Positions 56,418 through 64,000 of a DNA stretch of 64,000 bases are shown here, piece by piece. A model generated the notes under the pieces. That model worked only from the letters and a program-made list of their open reading frames with translations. It did not search any database and was not told where the DNA came from. Both the position numbers and the translations under genes were made by a program. Origin of the DNA: Spiroplasma endosymbiont of Crioceris asparagi (GTDB lineage Bacteria; Bacillota_I; Bacilli_A; Mycoplasmatales; Mycoplasmataceae); NCBI RefSeq assembly GCF_964020035.1, contig NZ_OZ026475.1, positions 637,401 to 701,400 of the forward strand, read 5' to 3'. Position 1 is the first letter of the stretch. The number at the start of each line of letters is the position of its first letter.

Positions 56418-57473
56418 ATGGGTAAAAGATTATGAGACGATGAGGATAAAAATTTTGTTGCTCTAGATTTAGGTACTGCAAATGTTATTGCTTACTTAGG
56501 AAGACAAGGAATTATTTATAATGAACCTTCACAAATAGCTTACAACATTTTAACAAATAGCATTCATTCAATTGGAAAAGAAGCTTATGAAATGTTAGGT
56601 AAAACAAACGAAAACATTAGGGTTATAACACCTCTTGTCGATGGAGTTATTGCTGATTTGGATGCAGCAAAAGATTTATTAAGAACAATTTTTGCAAGAA
56701 TGAATACAAATAATTTATTAAAAAATGCGCTAGTGGTTCTTGCTTGTCCAAGTTCTGTTACAGAATTAGAAAAAAATGCACTACGAGAAGTTGTTAAAGA
56801 AATGGGAACAACAGACACTGACATACTAGTTGAAGAAGAAGTTAAATTATCTGCTATTGGTGCCGGAATTAATATTGATTCACCTCGTGGTAGTTTAGTT
56901 ATGGATATTGGTGGTGGAACTACAGATATTGCTGTTATTGGTTCAGGAGAAATTATTTTTTCTAAATCAATTAAAATTGCCGGAAACTTTTTTGATGAAG
57001 AAATTAGAAAATACATTAGATCAGAATACAACATTTTAATTGGTCCAAAAACAGCTGAAACAATCAAAAAAGATTTAGGTTCACTTTATAAAACAGATAC
57101 ATCAAGAAAATTCAAAGCGTTTGGTCGTGATATTATTTCTGGATTACCAAGAGAAGTTTTAATTTCACAAAACGAAATTAAAAATGTTCTTTTATCACCA
57201 TTTTCAAAAATCGTTGACTTAATTGTAGATATTCTAGAAAATACAACTCCAGAACTAGCCGGAGACGTTGTAAACAACGGTTTAGTAGTTTGCGGTGGAG
57301 GAGCATTAATTAGAGGGATTGATGAATATTTAAAATCAATTTTCCAATTCAAAGTTCAAGTTGCCCAAGAACCATTAATGACAGTTATTGACGGAGCTAA
57401 AGAATATGAAAAACATATTCACCATTGAACAGAAATTGCTCGTCTAAGAAAAACTCAAGATTTTAAATTATAA
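56418..57473 (+). CDS. mreB: MreB-family bacterial actin (paralogue 1 of cluster)
   Basis: 351 residues. Actin-fold cytoskeletal ATPase; Spiroplasma uses several MreBs for helical shape and swimming. Phosphate-1 loop VALDLGTANVIAY, LACPSSVTELEK, phosphate-2 MDIGGGTTDIAV, adenosine motif VVCGGGALIRGI. N-terminal extension MGKRLWDDEDKNF includes a UGA-Trp and could help membrane contact. The usual EEPMAAAIGAG reads EEEVKLSAIGAG. Ends with a basic tail. Own transcription unit, closed by a terminator at 57475-57500. Which numbered Spiroplasma MreB it corresponds to cannot be assigned by eye. Confidence 0.94.
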
Positions 57474-57474
57474 A

Positions 57475-57501
57475 ACAATAAGCGTTTGCTTATTTTTTTT
57501 A
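57475..57501 (+). terminator. Terminator between the first and second mreB
   Basis: AATAAGC/GCTTATT (57477-57494, 4-nt loop) and a run of T, directly after the first mreB stop. Confidence 0.85.
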
Positions 57502-57544
57502 TGTTTTTATAAAGCATTTTTACTCAATTGGTGTAGTAAATATA

Positions 57545-57553
57545 TGATATAAT
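57545..57553 (+). promoter_or_regulatory. Extended -10 promoter of the second and third mreB
   Basis: TGATATAAT (TGnTATAAT) at 57545-57553 with no good -35. The leader would be about 95 nt and contains a 7-bp hairpin TTTGTAT/ATACAAA (57570-57588). Confidence 0.6.
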
Positions 57554-57654
57554 TTATTTAAGTTATATGTTTGTATGATGAATACAAATTTGTAATTTGA
57601 AAGTAATCAAATATTATCAAAAGAACATTAAAATAAAGGGGAATAAAAAATCAT

Positions 57655-58698
57655 ATGATGATGCAATTAAAAAATAAAAAACCTTCTTTCGTTTCTATGG
57701 ACTTAGGTACTGCAAATACTTTAGTTTATGTTTCAGGACAAGGAATCGTTTATAACGAACCCTCAATCGTAGCATATAAAATTAAAGAAAATAAAATTAT
57801 TGCAGTTGGTGCCGAAGCATATAAAATGATTGGTAAAGGTAATAAATCAATACGTGTTGTAAGACCAATGGTTGACGGTGTTATTACTGACATTAGAGCA
57901 ACAGAAGCTCAATTAAAATACATTTTTACTAAACTACGTTTAACTAAAAGTCTTAAAAGCTCAATTATACTATTAGCTTGTCCTTCAGTTATTACTGAAT
58001 TAGAAAAAACAGCATTACAAAAAATAGCTATGAACTTAGGAGCTTCAAGAGTATTCGTTGAAGAAGAAGTTAAAATGGCTGCATTAGGTGGAGGAGTTAA
58101 TATCTATGCTCCTACTGGAAACTTAATTATTGATATGGGTGGAGGTACTACAGATATAGCTGTTATGGCATCTGGAGATATCGTAATTTCTAAATCAATT
58201 AAAGTTGCAGGTAACTACTTAAATGATGAATGTCAAAAATTTATTCGTTCACAATACGGATTAGAAATTGGTACAAAAACAGCTGAATCAATTAAAACAA
58301 CAATCGGATCATTATCTAAATTTTCTGACGAAAGAAAAATGAAAGTTTATGGTAGAGACGTTGTTTCAGGATTACCAAGAGAAATTGAAATAACTCCTGA
58401 AGAAATTAGAGAATTGTTAAAAGTGCCAATATCAAGAATTATTGACTTAACTGTTCAAGTGTTAGAAGAAACACCACCTGAATTAGCTGGAGATATCTTC
58501 AGAAATGGTGTAACCATTTGTGGAGGTGGAGCATTAATTAGAGGAATCGATAAATACTTTGCTGACACATTGCAATTACCAGCAAAAATTGGTGAACAAC
58601 CATTATTAGCCGTTATTAACGGAACTAAAAAATTTGAAAGTGAAATTTGAGAAATCTTAAAAGCTGAAAAATTACATGAAGATATAATTAATTCATAA
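57655..58698 (+). CDS. mreB: MreB-family bacterial actin (paralogue 2 of cluster)
   Basis: 347 residues. Begins MMMQLKNKKPSFVSMDLGTANTLVYVSGQG; LACPSVITELEKTAL; MGGGTTDIAVMASGDIV; ICGGGALIRGIDKYFA. As in the first paralogue the EEP motif reads EEEVKMAALGGG. Three Met codons in a row leave the start uncertain by one or two residues; the AAGGGG site favours the first. Followed by paralogue 3 after 22 bp, so the two are cotranscribed. Confidence 0.95.
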
Positions 58699-58720
58699 TA
58701 AAAACTAAGGAGAATAAAAA

Positions 58721-59782
58721 ATGAAATTTGAAGATCGTACATATATTGCCTTAGATTTAGGAACAAGTAATATTCTTGCTTATGTTGCTAAACAAGGAAT
58801 TGTTTATAACGAACCATCAATCATGGCATATGACAACGTATCTAATGCACTAGTTGCTTTAGGAACAGATGCTTACAACATGATTGGTAAAACTCACGAA
58901 AACATTAGAATGGTAGTGCCAATTAGAGACGGTGTTATTACTGACTTAGAAGCTGCTAAAGAAATGTTAAAAAATATTTTTAACAAATTAAAAATGGCAA
59001 ACGAATGACATAAATCAGTTATCTTATTAGCTTGTCCAAGTGAAGTTACAGAATTAGAAAGAGACGCTCTAAAACAAGTTGCATTCAATATGGGTGCTGA
59101 AATGGTTTTAGTAGAAGAAGAAGTTAAAATGGCTGCATTAGGAGCTGGAATTAACATCGAATTACCAAAAGGACATGTTGTTATCGATATCGGTGGTGGA
59201 ACTACAGATATTGCTATTATTGCATCTGGAGATATTATTATTTCTAAATCAATTAAAGTAGCTGGTAATTTCTTAGATGATGAAATTAAAAAATACATCA
59301 GATCAGAATACAACATTACTATTGGTGATAAAACAGCTGAAACTGTTAAAAAAGATTTAGGATCATTAGCTAAAACTAAAGCTGAAAAATCAATGTCAGT
59401 GTTTGGTCGTGATATTATTTCTGGATTACCAAAAGAAGCTTTAATCACAACTGATGAAATTAGAAACGTTTTAATAAATGCATTTAGTAAAATAACTGAT
59501 TTAATAATCGAATTAATGGAAAATACACCACCTGAATTAGCTGGAGACATTGTTAAAAATGGATTCACAATTTGTGGAGGGGGTTCATTAATTACAGGAA
59601 TTCAAGAATACTTTAGTAGTATTTTCTCAGTACCTGTTATTATTTCGCCAAACCCATTAACTGGTGTTGTTGAAGGTGCTAAAGCATTTGAAAAAATTGT
59701 TGCGGTTCGTATGGAAAACGGTTACTACGGTAAAAACGGAGAAAACGTTAAACAAGCAAACAACAAAAGCAAATACTTATAA
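58721..59782 (+). CDS. mreB: MreB-family bacterial actin (paralogue 3 of cluster)
   Basis: 353 residues, UGA-Trp at 59006-59008. YIALDLGTSNILAYVAKQG, LACPSEVTELERDALKQ, IDIGGGTTDIAIIASGD, ICGGGSLITGI. EEEVKMAALGAG in place of EEPMAAAIGAG. It has a distinct C-terminal tail, VRMENGYYGKNGENVKQANNKSKYL, basic and Asn/Gly-rich, which the other two lack. Good AAGGAG site. Codon choice is more restricted than in neighbours, suggesting high expression. Confidence 0.95.
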
Positions 59783-59794
59783 TCAAAACAAATA

Positions 59795-59834
59795 CAAAAA
59801 AAACACTTTCGAAAGTGTTTTTTTTTTTTTTTTT
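59795..59834. terminator. Bidirectional terminator with 17-nt T tract
   Basis: AAAACACTTTCGAAAGTGTTTT palindromic stem, with 17 T on the plus strand (59818-59834) and an A-run on the left, serving both the mreB unit and tatD. Confidence 0.85.
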
Positions 59835-59839
59835 ATTTA

Positions 59840-60640
59840 TTATTTTAAAATGTTGAAGAATTTTTTAGCATTTTCTCTTGTTGAATCAATAACTTCTTCT
59901 ACTTTAATGTTTTTTAATTCAGCAATTCTTTTAACTGTTAAAATAATGTATTCAGGCACATTAATCTTCCCTCTGTGTGGGGTTGGGGCTAGGTAAGGAG
60001 CATCTGTTTCAACTACCAAATCTTGTAAAGAAATTTTTTTCACAACTTCATGTAATTTTTTAGCATTATCAAATGTTACAACTCCAGAAATTGAAATTTT
60101 ATAACCTTCTTTAATAAATTTCTCAGCTGTTTCTCAATCAGCAGAAAAACAATGAACCATTGCATGTTTAACTTGGTGTTCTTTTAAAACTTCTAATACT
60201 TCATCATATATTCCATATTTTTCTTTTTGATCCCTAATGTGAAGAACAACTGGAAGTTTATTTTTATTAGCTATTATTATTTGTTCTTTTAAAAGTTGTA
60301 ATTGTTCTTTTTTATATTTATCAGTGTAATAATAATCTAAACCAATTTCTCCAACCGCAACCGTTTTTTCCATCTTACATAATTCATCAATTTTTTCTAA
60401 ATCTTCTTTAGTGTATTTTTTTGCTTCACTTGGATGAATCCCAACAGATGCAAATACATTTTTATATTTAATTGTGTACACACTTGCTATTCTTGATGAT
60501 TCAACATCATAACCAGAACAAACCAATGCACTAACACCACCATTATTTTTTGCTTGATGCATTAATGTTGCTGTTTCATAATTATTTTCTTCATACAATT
60601 CATCACCTAAGTGAGTATGACAATCTATAATACCATTCAT
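59840..60640 (-). CDS. tatD: TatD-family metal-dependent DNase
   Basis: 266 residues. TIM-barrel hydrolase: DCHTHLGD metal motif, VGIHPSEA, VGEIGLDYYYT, VVLHIRD, HCFS, and VVETDAPYLAP are the family's successive metal/catalytic segments. UGA-Trp present. Probably a 3'-5' DNase. Downstream of mnmE by 12 bp in the same unit. Confidence 0.94.
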
Positions 60641-60652
60641 TTAAACTCCTCG

Positions 60653-62014
60653 TTATTTTCCTAAACAATATTTTTGAAAAATATTATCTATTATTTCATC
60701 ATCATATGAGTCTCCTAGAAGCTCATCTAATAACGTTTTTACATTATATAAATCCAAGTTAATTATATCAATAGAAAAACCGTTTTTAATATTATTAACT
60801 AATAAATTAATGTTTTCATTTATTCTTTTAAATTTTGCCAATGTATCAATGTTTGAAATTAAAGGAATTTCTTCATCGATAAACGTATTTGAATTAAATT
60901 CATTATTTAAATATAAAAATAAATTATCTAACTTATTATTTTTGGCTGAAACATTTATAATAGTTTCGTTTTTAAAAATTTCATTATTAGCCATTGATTC
61001 AATATCTTTTTTAGATAGTTCATCAATTTTATTTAATACAACTATATGTTTTTTATTTTTAATATCACTAAAAATTTTATGATCAATTTTATCTTTATTT
61101 ATTACAAAAAATATAACATCCGCTTCTTTTATTTTATTTTGAGTTTTCTCAATTCCAATTTGTTCAACTTTGTTTTTTGACTTTCTAATACCTGCTGTAT
61201 CAAAAATATTTATTACAAAATTTTCATAATATAATTTTCCTTCAACTATATCTCTTGTAGTTCCTTCAACATCAGTAACAATAGCTTTTTGCTCATTTAT
61301 TAAACTATTTAATAATGACGATTTACCGACATTGGGAGGACCAACAATTACAACATTAATACCACTTGATAACTTGTTTGCAGCATTAGAATAAAAGATA
61401 ATTTTTTCAATAATTTTTTCAAGTTTAAGTAAGTCATCTTTAAATGATTCTGCTGTTATGCTTTCTGTTTCTTCATATTCTGGATAATCAATTGCGGTTT
61501 GTGATTTTGAAATTAAATCAATAATAATATTTTTCATTTCTCGCAAGATTTTTTTATTCTTAAAAACTAAGTTTTTTGCATTAAAAGAAGCCTGGACTTC
61601 GTTTTGTGAAAAAATAAGTTCATTAATAGAGTCTGCTTTAATTAAATCTATTTTCCCATTTAAATATGCTCTTTTACTAAATTCACCCTTTTGTGCCATT
61701 CTAGCACCATTTTTTATAATTAAAGAAAGAATTTTTTCAACAACAATTTTTCCTCCATGACAATTAATTTCAACAACATCCTCTCCTGTAAAAGAATTTT
61801 TATTAGGAAATGGTATTACTAAAACTTCATCAACAACCTTGTCTTCATCATATATGATTCTCAATTGAGGTTTTGAAGAATAATTAATTTCCTTTTTAAA
61901 AAGTTTGTTAATAATGCAAAAAGAATCATCCCCAGATATTCTAATAACACCCAAAGTCTGATTCACTAATGCCGTTGCTGGTGCAACTATTGTTTCGTAA
62001 AGTTTATTTTTCAT
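60653..62014 (-). CDS. mnmE: tRNA modification GTPase MnmE (TrmE)
   Basis: 453 residues. N-terminal formyl-THF-binding domain (IVAPATALVNQTLGVIRISG...GKIVVEKIL), central G domain (GPPNVGKSSLLN, DVEGTTRD, DTAGI, NKID) and the family's C-terminal CLGK, whose Cys is needed for modification. Partner of MnmG at 45.8-47.7 kb. No UGA codons. Confidence 0.97.
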   Translation of the reverse strand: MKNKLYETIVAPATALVNQTLGVIRISGDDSFCIINKLFKKEINYSSKPQLRIIYDEDKVVDEVLVIPFPNKNSFTGEDVVEINCHGGKIVVEKILSLIIKNGARMAQKGEFSKRAYLNGKIDLIKADSINELIFSQNEVQASFNAKNLVFKNKKILREMKNIIIDLISKSQTAIDYPEYEETESITAESFKDDLLKLEKIIEKIIFYSNAANKLSSGINVVIVGPPNVGKSSLLNSLINEQKAIVTDVEGTTRDIVEGKLYYENFVINIFDTAGIRKSKNKVEQIGIEKTQNKIKEADVIFFVINKDKIDHKIFSDIKNKKHIVVLNKIDELSKKDIESMANNEIFKNETIINVSAKNNKLDNLFLYLNNEFNSNTFIDEEIPLISNIDTLAKFKRINENINLLVNNIKNGFSIDIINLDLYNVKTLLDELLGDSYDDEIIDNIFQKYCLGK

Positions 62015-62036
62015 ATCACCTTAATTTTTAAATAAA

Positions 62037-63239
62037 TTAAATATTTTGTGATTTTGATTTTAATTTATTTATTCTTTTTGCGTTTTTGCGTTTTTGAATA
62101 TTTTTAGCATTTTCTCTATAAACAAAGAATGCTATTGTTTGTGTGATTTGATATAGCGCAGAAAATATTCAATAAATCGCCACCCCGGTCGCAATAACGT
62201 TAACAAATATTACAAATGTAACAACCATAACAATTTGAATTATTAATTGTTTTCTTTTTGCTTTTTTTTGTTCCTCAGTTAATACTTTAGTTTTTTTAGA
62301 AAGAAATTTTTCTAAAAATTGAGGTAAAAACATTGAAACTGTTTGTAATAATAAATACACAACAACTATTGCTAAATATTGTAAATGCCCATTTTTAATT
62401 TCTCCTCATGGAGTATCAATAAACGAAATTGACCCAAATGTAGCAACCTTTAGTGCATGTGTTGCTCTAATTGTAGAAAGAATAGCAATTAAGAATGGCA
62501 TTGAAATAAGCATTGAAATAATCATTGAAAATTGATTAACACCCTCTTTTTTATAAAGTGCCATTATTTCTTGTTGTTTTTTCATTTTGGCGGCTTGACT
62601 AGTTTGATCTTTATATTTTTCATTAATCGCTGCCGATTTAATTGAAAGCTCTTGAATTTTACCTTGATTCATTTGCGATTTAAAACTAAATGCTAACGTC
62701 AATGATCTAATTAAAATAGCAGACATAAACAACGCAAAGAATGCCCCCAAACCATATGCGCTAGATGTAATATCCATAACTCCATTAGAACCAGGACCTG
62801 CTATAAGTCTTAACATTCCAACTATAATTATTGACATCGGATAAACAAATAATCCATAAAATGGGGATCCGTTTGTTTTAGAAAAAGCTTCACCTCATGT
62901 TTGAATACAATTATAATCATATTCTTTGGTTACCCCATTTTCTGAAAAAATTCAGTGTAATTTTCCAGAACTATCATTTAAAAACTTAAGAACAATTTCA
63001 AAACCAATACCGGCACTATAAAATTGATTACCTGCCATATCATTAACTTTACCGTTCATGAAACCAGATTGTGTCATTTGAACACATCCTCAAAGTGTTG
63101 TAAACATCAAGAATACAAAAACAACTACCTTTGTGATAGTTCAATAAAATTTAACTCTTGATTTTCATGTTTTTTTATTACTATTATTATTTTCATTTTC
63201 GAAAAATTTTAAATAGTTTTGTTGATTGTTCTTATACAT
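62037..63239 (-). CDS. yidC: Membrane protein insertase YidC
   Basis: 400 residues with UGA-Trp. Inserts proteins into the membrane with or without Sec. A hydrophobic helix with an LWGC lipobox-like end lies at about residues 35-55, then an extracellular loop; the conserved core has FFALFMSAILIRSLTLAFSFKSQMNQGKIQEL, with the hydrophilic-groove Arg, followed by the cytoplasmic helical hairpin and three more membrane helices. Ends in a basic tail. Its start overlaps the rnpA end by 8 bp. Confidence 0.94.
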
Positions 63240-63576
63240 CTTTTTTCACCAGTTTTTTAAATAAAAAGTTTAAATCTTTTTCGTTTTTTGCAAAATCATT
63301 ATTATTATAATTTAACTTAACAATAATAATCAAATCATTTGAATTTTCGAAAACGTTTTGCTTTAATATGTTTTTTATCATCATTCGAATTTGTCTTTTT
63401 ATTTTATTTCTTTCGACAGCGTTTCAGTTTTTTTTACCAACTGATATTCCATATCTGAAATATCCTAGATCATTTTTAGTAGCAAACAAATTATATGAAT
63501 AAGATTTTATTATGTTTTTCTTGCTTATTATTTCTTGAAAATCATAATTTTTTTTAATTATTCTTTTATTTTTCAT
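63232..63576 (-). CDS. rnpA: Ribonuclease P protein component
   Basis: 114 residues. Basic protein with FRYGISVGKKNWNAVERNKIKRQIRM, the RNR-type RNA-binding motif (here ERNKIKRQIR). Assists the RNase P RNA in tRNA 5' maturation. Between rpmH and yidC as in nearly all bacteria. Contains UGA-Trp. Confidence 0.96.
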
Positions 63577-63591
63577 TAATAATGTAGTTCA

Positions 63592-63726
63592 TTAAGCAGA
63601 AAGTTTAGCTCTACCTTTGGCTCTTCTCGCTTTAATAACTTTTCTACCATTTTTTGTAGACATTCTAGCTCTAAAACCATGTGTTCTAGCATGTTTAATT
63701 TTACTTGGTTGTCATGTTCTTTTCAT
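63592..63726 (-). CDS. rpmH: 50S ribosomal protein L34
   Basis: 44 residues: [44 protein letters not shown], a textbook L34, with UGA for the conserved Trp5. First gene leftwards from the origin. Confidence 0.98.
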
Positions 63727-64000
63727 AATTTTAACTCCAAAATTTGTTTATATTAATTTAATATTTATTATTATATACCATTAATTGAAGTTTCTTTGCT
63801 GATTTTTATTTTTGATCTAAAATGTTAATAACTTTTGAATTATTTGCTATGTGGATAAGTATAAAAAAACATAATAATTAATATAACTTTTTTTATAAAA
63901 TTATCCACATATAATTCATAAATTTTATAAAAAAAATTTTATTAACAATAAACAATTCCCTTGCTTTTTAAATAAAGTATAATCTCATTTGAGGTATTTA
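63727..64000. other. Replication origin region (oriC) with DnaA boxes
   Basis: Intergenic, very AT-rich DNA between rpmH and, presumably, dnaA beyond the window. Two perfect DnaA boxes in opposite orientation: TGTGGATAA at 63850-63858 (TTATCCACA on the minus strand) and TTATCCACA at 63901-63909. The 42 bp between them and the stretch to 63950 are almost pure A/T and could be the unwinding element. A TATAAT at 63978-63983 may be a dnaA promoter element. dnaA itself is not visible. Confidence 0.85.

Overview
The window is AT-rich, gene-dense DNA from a mollicute, most likely a Spiroplasma. UGA is read as tryptophan: about two thirds of the genes contain in-frame UGA at conserved Trp positions (for example RAPQW in L4, HYRW at the end of S7), every gene ends in UAA or UAG, and release factor RF1 is present. 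Three MreB paralogues in tandem, a nearly complete fermentative and translational gene set and an arginine deiminase cluster point to Spiroplasma rather than to the wall-less cocci. No rRNA, tRNA, CRISPR array, prophage or complete insertion sequence was seen.

The right end (about 63.73-64.0 kb) is the replication origin: two perfect DnaA boxes follow the conserved run rpmH-rnpA-yidC-mnmE. Almost all genes lie on the minus strand, pointing away from this origin and so co-oriented with replication. The plus-strand exceptions are a HAD phosphatase, coaX, an ABC-F ATPase and the three mreB genes.

Layout from left to right: the S10 operon start (rpsJ-rplC-rplD-rplW-rplB, cut by the window edge); alaS; HAD phosphatase, leucyl aminopeptidase, coaX and an ECF S component; an AzgA-type purine permease behind a purine riboswitch; tuf and the str operon (rpsL-rpsG-fusA); two lineage-specific membrane proteins around tsaC, prmC, prfA, tdk and an NrnA-like DHH phosphoesterase; a degenerate ABC ATPase; rpmE; the arginine deiminase operon (arcA-argF-antiporter-arcC); fba, pyrG, rpoE, an HD hydrolase, gltX, a TIM-barrel protein, ychF, parAB and rsmG; a nucleoside ABC transporter operon behind a second riboswitch; prs-pth-purA-purB-metG-mnmG; an ABC-F ATPase, rsmA and rnmV; mreB x3; tatD, mnmE, yidC, rnpA, rpmH.

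The biology is that of a purine-salvaging parasite: purine permease, nucleoside ABC importer, thymidine kinase, PurA/PurB for IMP-to-AMP conversion, Prs and CTP synthase, with two structured RNA sensors on the two purine/nucleoside import systems. The most notable find is the RNA at about 45.71-45.77 kb. It carries the hallmarks of the 2'-deoxyguanosine (2'-dG-I) variant of the guanine riboswitch described from Mesoplasma florum and precedes the nucleoside importer. The RNA at about 10.80-10.86 kb is a U74 (adenine-type) purine aptamer with what looks like an OFF-type platform. Other unusual items are a nucleoside permease with a roughly 350-residue coiled-coil tail, an ABC ATPase that has lost Walker A, an orphan transposase-type HTH protein, and a long palindrome at the arc promoter.
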